From Pseudomonas corrugata (GTDB lineage Bacteria; Pseudomonadota; Gammaproteobacteria; Pseudomonadales; Pseudomonadaceae): a stretch of 64,000 bases of DNA. Shown here in pieces: positions 17,498 to 24,888 of this stretch. A program made the translations under genes and the position numbers. The stretch spans positions 1,147,578 through 1,211,577 of the forward strand of contig NZ_LHVK01000003.1 in NCBI RefSeq assembly GCF_001269905.1. The letters run 5' to 3'. The notes under the pieces were generated by a model. It did no database searches. It was not told the origin of the DNA and worked only from the letters and a program-made list of their open reading frames with translations. How positions within the stretch are numbered: position 1 is the first letter of the stretch; each line of letters begins with the position of its first letter.

Positions 17498-18768
17498 CCG
17501 GGGCGTCTCGCTGCCATCGGGCCATAGACCCGACGGTCGATGACCTGCAGGTGCTTGCCGGAGCGTGGATGGCGCTCCAAGTCCTGCGCCTGGCAGGCTT
17601 GCACTTGCAGGTTGAGTTGATCAATGCCCGGGTGCTGCTGGATCAACGCGAATTTCAGCACCTGGGACAGTGGTTCGCAGATGTCCGACGGATCGTCGGG
17701 TACCCATTTGAGCACCACACGATCATTTTTTTCGACGGGCTCGATGATCAGTTGCCATTGAAGTTCGCCGCCAATGCTCTGGATGATCTCGCCAATGTGT
17801 TGCGGGAACAGCGACGCCACGCCGACCCGCACGCGCTGGCTCTGCGCGCTACGCCCGGCCAGTTCGAACTTGCGCCGAGGGGTGCCGACAGGCTCGCGCC
17901 AGCAGGCCCGATCACCCACTGGATAGCGCACCATCGGCATCAGGGTCCGGGTGAAGTTGGTCACCACCAGGTCGCCGGGGCGATCGCAGGCCTCGATGAC
18001 CTCGCCGCTCACTTCGTCGATGATCTCTACTCGGGTCTGCTCGTCGAATACGCGGTGCTCGCCGAGCAAGCAATCAAGTGTGCTGGCCCCCACCAGCCCG
18101 GCGTCCACGCTGGCATAACCGATGGACGCGAAGCGTGCCTGGGGGAAGGCTTTTCTCAACAGCGGAAGTTGGAACTCGAACAAATGCTCGCCGCCGAACA
18201 GCACGGTGCTGATACCGGGCAGCGTTCGCCCCTGCCGGTTCAGATGGCTGGCAATGGCCAGCAGATGGGCCGGTACGCCCGCCAGTACATTGATGCGGTG
18301 TGCGGCGACGGCATCGGCCAGCACATCGGGATCGATCGACCCGGTGAAGGGGAACTCGGTAATCGGGAGATCAACCCGGCAGAGAGCACCATGAATAAAC
18401 AGGAAGCTCGCATACAGGTCCCCCGAAAAGAACAGATTGGCAATTCGATCGCCTGTTTCAAGCTGGGTGGACAGATCGCGTGCGAAGCAATCGAGCATCC
18501 GCTGCCATTCCTTATGGGTGTACACCGACAGCTTCCCCTGGCTGGTGGTGCCACCGGTTTTATAGATCAGTGCGTCCGTGACGGGCCCGGTCAATACCTC
18601 CCAGGTGTCCAGGTCATGACTGCCGCGCCAGTAATCGCTGGCGTCGACAATCGGCAGGTCCTCAAAAGCGCTGCCTTGCGCAGGTAAATGCGTCCAGTGT
18701 TTCTGGTAATACTTTGAATGCAGGCGAATATGGCCAAGCCATTGTTCAGATGGAAAGGAAGGGCTCAT
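17494..18768 (-). CDS. LuxE/PaaK-like adenylate-forming ligase
   Basis: A 424-residue acid-activating enzyme of the PaaK/LuxE-like branch. The phosphate-binding loop reads KTGGTTSQGK near residues 70-79, followed by FGGEHLF and the YASVDAG motif near 217-223, then a late RYPVGDRACW segment equivalent to the ligases' conserved YxxGD motif. It shares the loop, the GGEHL block and YxSVDAG with the C-terminal half of the 802-residue neighbour but not with the LuxE-like protein, so these two are paralogues. It should activate a carboxylic acid as acyl-AMP. Acceptor (CoA or protein) unknown. Confidence 0.78.
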   Translation of the reverse strand: MSPSFPSEQWLGHIRLHSKYYQKHWTHLPAQGSAFEDLPIVDASDYWRGSHDLDTWEVLTGPVTDALIYKTGGTTSQGKLSVYTHKEWQRMLDCFARDLSTQLETGDRIANLFFSGDLYASFLFIHGALCRVDLPITEFPFTGSIDPDVLADAVAAHRINVLAGVPAHLLAIASHLNRQGRTLPGISTVLFGGEHLFEFQLPLLRKAFPQARFASIGYASVDAGLVGASTLDCLLGEHRVFDEQTRVEIIDEVSGEVIEACDRPGDLVVTNFTRTLMPMVRYPVGDRACWREPVGTPRRKFELAGRSAQSQRVRVGVASLFPQHIGEIIQSIGGELQWQLIIEPVEKNDRVVLKWVPDDPSDICEPLSQVLKFALIQQHPGIDQLNLQVQACQAQDLERHPRSGKHLQVIDRRVYGPMAARRPG

Positions 18769-18822
18769 CAGGGGGGCTCTCGGGCTATGAAGTTCGCTGG
18801 ATAAGGCGCAGGCGAAGGGCTG

Positions 18823-21231
18823 TCAGTCGGGGCGTCTGTTATCAATCACCAGCGGGACCTTGCCGCTGTGTCTGGATTGTTCGAAACATTCGGGCGCACA
18901 GCGTTGGACTTCCAGTATCAGCAGTGCGGCATCGACTGATGCGCACAGCGGCTGCAGTACCAGGACCCTGCGCCGTACCGTTTCGGCTTCGCCGTCGGCG
19001 CGGATAAGCATCCGCTCATAGCCGCCGCTGTCGTGATCGAGGACGATTTGAATGGGCACCTGGGCCAACTCGACCAGTTCCCGGGTATTGACGGATTCCG
19101 TGGCCACACGCAGCACGCGGCCATGGCGCTGTCGCAGCTCGAACCTGGGCGACTCCAGGCCACAAGGGCAAGGGCCTGACATCCAGCGTCCGCAATCGCC
19201 GACGTCGTAGCGTTGGAGAGGTTGCACCTGGCGCTGTCGGGAAGTGAACAGCAGGCGACCGATTTTCCCAGGGGCGACCGATGCATCTCGATCCAGATCG
19301 ATGATTTCCAGGTGTTGAATATCGTCCATCAGATGGAACACGCCATCTTCGCTCGCGGCGCAGGCATGGCCAAGGGGGCCGGCGTCCACGCTGCCGTACA
19401 GGGCCGAGCGAATGCTCGTGACACCGCAAGCCAGGAACAATTGCCGAGTGGCTTGTCCCAGGTGCTCGCCACCCAACAGGATCTTGCACACACCGCCGTA
19501 GCCTTGAAGGGTTTGCCTTTGGCTGGAGAACAGGCGGTGCAGCGTGCTCGGCATGCCGATCAGTGTGTTGACGCCATGGGCGACGATCATCCGGGCAATT
19601 TCATCGAACGCCTCGTCTGTTGGTGCGCCCATGGGGTAATGCACGACCCCCATCTGTTCAAGTATTTTCGAGAAGCTGAAAAAACCGCCGTAGAGGTTGC
19701 CCCCGTAGAACAGGTTCATCACCCGGTCGTGCGCGGGGTCCAGGCCGGCCGCACGCAGTCCGTCGGCGGCGGCACGCATGTGGCGGTTAAAATCGCGATA
19801 GCTGTAGCACGACAGCACAGGCTCGCCGCTGCTGCCGCCGGAACGGAAGAACAGTTGCGCCTCGGGGCCGATGGGCAGGGACATGAAGCCTGCCTTGTCC
19901 ATGATCGGCGTGGAAGGACTCACCGATATCGGTGCTGGAGCAGTGTCCAGGGTGACACGATGACGCGCGACATGGGACTCAAGGCCGACCGACACCCGCC
20001 TGCTCAGGCGTTGCAGTGCGTAAACGCCGTCATGAGGCTCGCCGTCATAACCCTGCTGGATTTCACGGGTTGCCGAGACCCGGGACACGCCGGCGGCTAT
20101 CAAACGCCGGGTCAGTCCTGGCGCCTGCTCCGGTTCACAGATGAGTGCGCAGCTTTGCAATACGTTACGCCAGGGCAGCAGCGTCTCGGTCAACGACGCT
20201 TGGGGGACAGGCCGCAGCAGCAGCGTGCGGAACAACGGCGACGGCGCCAGGTTGCGATGATGTTCCCAGAGGATGCGCCAGCCATCACCGGGCCAGACCT
20301 GGCCTGAATGTCCCGCGAAACTCTGGTCCAGGCGGGCGAGTGCCGTTCGGGTGGTGATCTCACAGGCTTCGGCCGTGGTGAGCGTCAGTGCTGGCCACCG
20401 TCCGGCCCTTCGCTCGAATGCGGCGGCCAGGGCACCGCCCACTTGCTCCATCACGACGGGTTCGTCCGTGTCGACCAACAGCCATTGCGGGCTGGAGCAG
20501 GCTTGCTGGTCGAGGCGGCAGACTTCATCCACCAGGCGATCCAGTGCCTGGGGAGTGGCGGCGCGAGGCGTGATATAGGCGAAGCTGACGCGATGCCCCC
20601 AGTCGATCCAGCGGCACCCACTTGGGACCTGTTCGCGCAGGGCCTTGAGCGCCGTCTCGCCACCCCAGGCGCTGACACCTTGCGCGAGGGCGAAAAGGCG
20701 CTGGCTGTCATGGTGGGAAACCGGCAGCACCGCCAGGTAATCGCAGAGCCGGCCACTGCTGTCGCACGCCAGAAAAGCCGCCAGCAGGCGCGCCGTCAAT
20801 TCCCCATCCCGTGTGCTCGGGCGTATCCAGTTGATATTGCCCGCCAGCAGGCTTTCCAGAGCTGCGCAGAACGCCAGCAGCGGTGCGTTGCTCGGCGTGA
20901 CATGCACCACCAGGCCCAAGGGCTGCCAGCTTTCAAAGGGGCCATCGCTATAGTCAATGCGCCGCAGCGAGCGAGGATCCGGTCCCAGCTCCCGTGCAAG
21001 TTTCAAACTCAGGTGCTCGCGGCCGCAGAATGCGATCAGTGCCTGGCGTTGTTCCTCGTCGAGGAACGCCTCCCGTCCCGCGCGCAGCCATTGGGCGAAT
21101 GCCTCGGCGCAGTCGAGCACGTTGTCGTTCGAGGGCGCCGAAGCCAGGAGGGCGGGCAATTGGGCTTGCAGGCGTCCCAGGGTCTGGTCGAGTGTCAGGC
21201 TCTCATGGAGTTGGCCGTTGATGAGGTACAT
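18823..21231 (-). CDS. Fusion of LuxC-like acyl-CoA reductase and LuxE/PaaK-like ligase
   Basis: An 802-residue two-domain protein. Residues about 1-410 match the LuxC acyl-CoA reductase: an aldehyde-dehydrogenase-like fold with VTPSNAPLLAF near 111-121 and the catalytic cysteine C245 in DQQACSSPQW. Residues about 440-802 form an adenylating ligase with the loop SGGSSGE at 464-470, LGGEHL, and YGSVDAG. LuxC reduces a protein- or CoA-bound acyl group to the aldehyde with NADPH. Here acid activation and reduction are in one chain. Its ATG is one base after the stop of the LuxE-like gene, so translation is coupled. I do not know a characterised protein with this layout. Confidence 0.82.
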   Translation of the reverse strand: MYLINGQLHESLTLDQTLGRLQAQLPALLASAPSNDNVLDCAEAFAQWLRAGREAFLDEEQRQALIAFCGREHLSLKLARELGPDPRSLRRIDYSDGPFESWQPLGLVVHVTPSNAPLLAFCAALESLLAGNINWIRPSTRDGELTARLLAAFLACDSSGRLCDYLAVLPVSHHDSQRLFALAQGVSAWGGETALKALREQVPSGCRWIDWGHRVSFAYITPRAATPQALDRLVDEVCRLDQQACSSPQWLLVDTDEPVVMEQVGGALAAAFERRAGRWPALTLTTAEACEITTRTALARLDQSFAGHSGQVWPGDGWRILWEHHRNLAPSPLFRTLLLRPVPQASLTETLLPWRNVLQSCALICEPEQAPGLTRRLIAAGVSRVSATREIQQGYDGEPHDGVYALQRLSRRVSVGLESHVARHRVTLDTAPAPISVSPSTPIMDKAGFMSLPIGPEAQLFFRSGGSSGEPVLSCYSYRDFNRHMRAAADGLRAAGLDPAHDRVMNLFYGGNLYGGFFSFSKILEQMGVVHYPMGAPTDEAFDEIARMIVAHGVNTLIGMPSTLHRLFSSQRQTLQGYGGVCKILLGGEHLGQATRQLFLACGVTSIRSALYGSVDAGPLGHACAASEDGVFHLMDDIQHLEIIDLDRDASVAPGKIGRLLFTSRQRQVQPLQRYDVGDCGRWMSGPCPCGLESPRFELRQRHGRVLRVATESVNTRELVELAQVPIQIVLDHDSGGYERMLIRADGEAETVRRRVLVLQPLCASVDAALLILEVQRCAPECFEQSRHSGKVPLVIDNRRPD

Positions 21232-21232
21232 A

Positions 21233-22360
21233 TCAATGCTCCTTGATCAGTTCAGCGGCAGCCATGGCGCAGCTTCGCCCGGCGCTGGTGCCGGCACGTC
21301 CATGCAGCTCGAACCACTGGGTGCTCGAACCGCATTCACAGTCGGCGGGGTGCAGGGTGGCCAGATCGCTCATCACCACAGCATGGGCGGGACTGGAGGA
21401 GATATAGGGCGAAACGAACGACAGCAATCCGGCCTCGCCGAATGGCTGCACGTTGAAGTTCGAGGGGTGACGGACGAAGACTTTCGAATAGACCGGTACA
21501 TGAAATCGATGATGGGCACATTCGATGTAGGGCACGGCATGCTCGACGGCGCCATAACCGTCGCGGCACCGATGGGTTTCGATGCCCAGTTGTCGGGTAA
21601 TGCGCTGGTAGACCTGACGGCGGGGGATTTCCTGGGCCGCCCGTTTCTTCCAGCCGCCACCCAGGAACACCAGGGAATCAGGCGCGAGCGTCAGATTCGG
21701 GATGCGACTTTCGCGCATGCGCTCCAGGACGTGCCAGAGCAGCGCCGGAAAGCCGAAAATTCGCACGGGCAGACCTTGCTCGGCGAATCCCAGCAGGGCG
21801 CGGATGACGCCGAAAACGTCGAACTCATGACCGTTGCCGGTGTGTCGCAAGGCGTAGGTAAGGCTATTGACCGGGGCGAAGCGGCACAGGAATTGATCGG
21901 TATAGGCTGTCCCCAGTCGATTATCCGGCTCGGGTTCATGGCTGAGCAGCAGGTAGTTGCAGGGTCTGTCCGGCGTGGACCAGCCGTAATGATCGAAGAT
22001 GCGCGCCACCATCCCCTGGGCTGCCGCCATGCTGCGTTCGTCATAGCGCATGCGACTTTTCTGGCCGCCGGTGCCGGAGGAAGTGAGCTCCAGGGCCTCC
22101 TCGCCCGTAGGGCTGATCAGCAAGCGTTGCTTGAAGTAGTTGGCGTAGATGGGCGGCAGGCGCGACCAGTCTGTCAGATGTTCCAGGTCCTCGACAGCGA
22201 GCCCGTTTGCGTTGAGCCAGTCTTCGTAGCCAGGGGTGTGGTGACTATGGAACAGGCTGATCTCGGCCATGGCGCGATCGAACAGCCCCGCGGGTATCGA
22301 CTCGGGGCTATAGGGATGGGGCGATGCACATAGCGTATCGGCGTGGGGAAAATGGATCAT
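21233..22360 (-). CDS. LuxE-like acyl-protein synthetase
   Basis: A 375-residue protein the size of LuxE (about 370-380), which activates a fatty acid with ATP and carries it as a thioester before passing it to LuxC. The TSSGTGGQKS loop lies at residues 93-102, followed by YDERSM and QGMVARIFDHYGW. The C-terminal GRSCAMAAAELIKEH places a cysteine at residue 364, the same number as the reported acyl-accepting cysteine of luminous-bacterial LuxE. The ATG at 22360 has AGGAAAG upstream. Second gene of the operon, 28 bases after the exporter. Confidence 0.85.
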   Translation of the reverse strand: MIHFPHADTLCASPHPYSPESIPAGLFDRAMAEISLFHSHHTPGYEDWLNANGLAVEDLEHLTDWSRLPPIYANYFKQRLLISPTGEEALELTSSGTGGQKSRMRYDERSMAAAQGMVARIFDHYGWSTPDRPCNYLLLSHEPEPDNRLGTAYTDQFLCRFAPVNSLTYALRHTGNGHEFDVFGVIRALLGFAEQGLPVRIFGFPALLWHVLERMRESRIPNLTLAPDSLVFLGGGWKKRAAQEIPRRQVYQRITRQLGIETHRCRDGYGAVEHAVPYIECAHHRFHVPVYSKVFVRHPSNFNVQPFGEAGLLSFVSPYISSSPAHAVVMSDLATLHPADCECGSSTQWFELHGRAGTSAGRSCAMAAAELIKEH

Positions 22361-22388
22361 CGGAGACTTTCCTCTGGGGCGGAAAAAA

Positions 22389-23606
22389 TCAAACAGGAGC
22401 GACCGGTCGCGACATGAACAGCCACAACGCAACAGGACAACTGAGCCCGGCGATACCAGCCATCAAGGCAAAGGACTCCAGACTGTTGCCCGCGCCCAGT
22501 AACGCCAGCAGCGAACCGGCAGCGCTCATCACGGCGATGGAGATCATCCCGACCATGGCCGAAACCAACCCTTTGCTGTCGTCGCTGGCAAACAACGCCA
22601 GTCGATACAGCGCCGCGTTGCCCAGGCCTAGGCCGAGGGCGTACAACGAAAGACCGCCGACCAGCACCGGCAAGCAGAGGTTGAATTGACTGGCGGTGAC
22701 CAAGGCGAGCAGGCCGGCACACAGGGGCCATAGGCAGCAGCGGACCACGCCGCGTACGCCGACCCGTTCCACCAAAGCATTGAGCAGGAGATTGCCAAGG
22801 ATCACGGCTGCAAAAACCGGGATCTGCCAGAGCCCATAAACCAGTGGAGAAATGCCCTGTCCCTCTATCAGCAGCAGGGGCGACAGGCCGATCCAGGCGA
22901 TCAGAGGCAGGCTCATCAGCCCCAGTGCGACGCTGGCGGCCATGAATCCGCGATGGCCGAGCAAGGCGCCATATCGCTTGATCAGTGCACGCAGTTCGAA
23001 AGGAACAGGAGAGGGCTGTTGGCTGCCCGGCCTCGGGTGACGCGGCATGAATCCCCAGAGCGCCAGCCAGCATACTGTCCCGAGGCCGGCCAGCAGCACA
23101 AACAGCTCGCGCCAGGATAGCCATTGCAGCAACAACCCACCCAGCAAGGGGCCCAGCAAGGGCGACAGGAGAGCGAGGTTGCCCAACAGCGCCATGATTT
23201 TCACGGCATCCGACTCGTTGAACATGTCCTGTATGGCGGGATAGCTGACCGCAATGACGAAGCCCAGACCCATGCCCTGGAGCAGGCGAAGGCCGTTGAA
23301 ACCCTGCATATGGGTGACCTGGGTCGTCGCTGCACAAGCCAGCGCGAACCCGGCGCAACCAACAAGCATGAACGGACGACGCCCATGGCGATCCGACAAT
23401 GGCCCGATCAACCATGGCAGCAGGATGCCACCCAGCAGATAGAGATTGAACGCGTAGGGAATCTGATCCGCCGGGGCCCCGAGTTCTTCGGTAACGGCGA
23501 GCATGGCGGGCATGACCAAGTCGCTGGCCATGTAAGTTAATAATTCAAAGAGTGCGATAGCCAGGCAAAAACCTGTCAATCGTCCAGGCGAGAAAGTTGT
23601 CAGCAA
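22389..23606 (-). CDS. MdfA-like MFS multidrug exporter
   Basis: A proton-driven drug/metabolite exporter, twelve helices. Resemblance to E. coli MdfA is strong: the helix-1 acids fall in FELLTYMASDLVMPAML, matching the E26/D34 positions, and GPLSDRHGRRP is the loop 2-3 motif. With a TTG start at 23606 (GGAATG before it) the protein is 405 residues, close to MdfA's 410; an in-frame ATG at 23720 would add 38 residues not expected in the family. First gene of the lux-like operon; it may export the product or a toxic aldehyde. Confidence 0.85.
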   Translation of the reverse strand: MLTTFSPGRLTGFCLAIALFELLTYMASDLVMPAMLAVTEELGAPADQIPYAFNLYLLGGILLPWLIGPLSDRHGRRPFMLVGCAGFALACAATTQVTHMQGFNGLRLLQGMGLGFVIAVSYPAIQDMFNESDAVKIMALLGNLALLSPLLGPLLGGLLLQWLSWRELFVLLAGLGTVCWLALWGFMPRHPRPGSQQPSPVPFELRALIKRYGALLGHRGFMAASVALGLMSLPLIAWIGLSPLLLIEGQGISPLVYGLWQIPVFAAVILGNLLLNALVERVGVRGVVRCCLWPLCAGLLALVTASQFNLCLPVLVGGLSLYALGLGLGNAALYRLALFASDDSKGLVSAMVGMISIAVMSAAGSLLALLGAGNSLESFALMAGIAGLSCPVALWLFMSRPVAPV

Positions 23607-23737
23607 GTTTTCATTCCCAACGTTTATTTGAGTAAAGAGGTGAGCGCCTCTTATTCGAGAATACGTGGGGGGCGATAACGGTTGAAAGAAGGACTTCCCC
23701 GTAGTTAACGGTAAAAACATGCCTGCTGCTTGTAAGA

Positions 23738-23761
23738 AAATGTCCGCAAAAGCGGACATTT
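23738..23761. terminator. Perfect 10-bp hairpin, terminator or operator
   Basis: AAATGTCCGC-AAAA-GCGGACATTT. On the minus strand the stem ends in a short U-rich run (UUUUCUU), so it can end the lipoprotein transcript, 102 bases after that gene's stop. It also lies about 130 bases before the exporter start, where it could be an operator. Confidence 0.6.
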
Positions 23762-23862
23762 ATTCTGTGTAGAAGTAAGTGATTTCTAACCCGACGAGTA
23801 GGAGCAATCTGTGCATGGATTGCCCGCGCCAGATACTGCAACATCGGGACAGGGGAAAGTGC

Positions 23863-24000
23863 CTAGCGGTGCAGGTTGAAACCAGGCCCACCAGGATGAC
23901 CCGGTCCTTCCCCATGGCTGTTGCCTGGTGGGAAGAAGAGACAGCCGCTCAGCGTCAGGATCGATAACAGCGGCAGCAGCAGTGACATGCGACGAAACAT
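23863..24000 (-). CDS. Small lipoprotein, glycine/proline-rich
   Basis: A 45-residue precursor. After MFRRMSLLLPLLSILT it has the lipobox LSGC (cysteine at residue 19), so the mature part is only about 27 residues, rich in G, P and H (GPGHPGGPG). The ATG at 24000 has GAGG ten bases upstream; ATG codons at 24015 and 23988 are in frame. Function unknown. Confidence 0.65.
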   Translation of the reverse strand: MFRRMSLLLPLLSILTLSGCLFFPPGNSHGEGPGHPGGPGFNLHR

Positions 24001-24150
24001 AAATAAAATCCTCATGGTTGAACACCGGAGTTGCGCGACAGCGCTCTCTGGGCTGTACCATGGGACCCCGTAAGCTGCCGCTTGTCCCTGAAACCGGGTA
24101 GGCACTTGGCCAGTGAACGGATACAGAACGGATACATTCAGGAATAGGCA

Positions 24151-24339
24151 ATGACTCATTCGCAACGTTTGAAATACTCGATTCTGATTGTCCTCGTGGT
24201 CCTGGCGATCATGCTTGGACTGTCGTGGATGCAGAACAAAGGCATGATCAGCGAGCAACTGTTTCAATACATCGCCATTGCCGTGGCAGTGATCGTGGTG
24301 GTGATCAACGGTGTGATGCGGCGCAAGGTCAAGCCCTGA
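24151..24339 (+). CDS. Small two-helix membrane protein
   Basis: A 62-residue inner-membrane protein. Hydrophobic segments span about residues 9-26 and 38-55, and the C-terminus is basic (RRKVKP). AGGAATAGGC precedes the ATG. It is divergent from the small lipoprotein and its stop lies just before the convergent Fur-like gene. No known function. Confidence 0.75.
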   Translation: MTHSQRLKYSILIVLVVLAIMLGLSWMQNKGMISEQLFQYIAIAVAVIVVVINGVMRRKVKP

Positions 24340-24342
24340 ACG

Positions 24343-24723
24343 TCATTCCGTGGCCGCGAGCACGGCCATGGCCCTGGCGTGCAGGCTATAGCTTTTATCG
24401 GGGTTGAGCGTCACCACGCCTTCGCTGCACAGGCGCTTCAACACCTCGCGAACGCTGAGGAAGGACAAGGGAATGTCCAGCTCCAGCAACTGACTGTGCA
24501 CGCCCCGCACGCCCAGGCAATGGTTCTCCACCGTAGCCGTGAGCAATACGTCGATGATCTTGAGGCGAATGAGGCTGGTTCTGAGCCCGAAGCTCTTGAG
24601 CAGGCGCCTGATGTGCTCGTTGCTGCCCCTTTCCGTCGTTTTGGCGAGCACGTTATTCGTGGTCGTCACCGAGGCGCCGCTCGACCCCGGCTTATTCTCC
24701 ATGGGCAGTTGCGCGTTTTGCAT
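24343..24723 (-). CDS. Fur-like winged-helix regulator lacking the metal-binding half
   Basis: A 126-residue protein. Residues about 38-120 resemble the Fur DNA-binding domain: LKSFGLRTSLIRLKIIDVLL (helix 1-2), GVRGVHSQLLELD, SFLSVREVLKRLCSEGVV (recognition helix), then the wing. The C-terminal dimerisation domain with HHDH-type metal ligands is absent, and the chain ends at ARAMAVLAATE. The start has AAGGA eight bases upstream. It either regulates without metal or modulates another Fur protein; target unknown. Confidence 0.65.
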   Translation of the reverse strand: MQNAQLPMENKPGSSGASVTTTNNVLAKTTERGSNEHIRRLLKSFGLRTSLIRLKIIDVLLTATVENHCLGVRGVHSQLLELDIPLSFLSVREVLKRLCSEGVVTLNPDKSYSLHARAMAVLAATE

Positions 24724-24888
24724 GCAGAAGGTCCTTACCAGCCTGATCAGAAATAGTCACACGTGCTCCTTCAAGAGGAACGGCCAATCATGCGGGCCGT
24801 GATGTGAAAAATTCGCCGGGATGTCGTTAAACCGATGTGATTGGTCGAGTACAGGTTTTTTTCTGCTTCCGCTCCGGGGCGATCTCGT

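Noticed and set aside
16553..23606. A bioluminescence operon
   Set aside because: No luxA, luxB, luxD or luxG-like gene is present in the window; only LuxC- and LuxE-like functions are.
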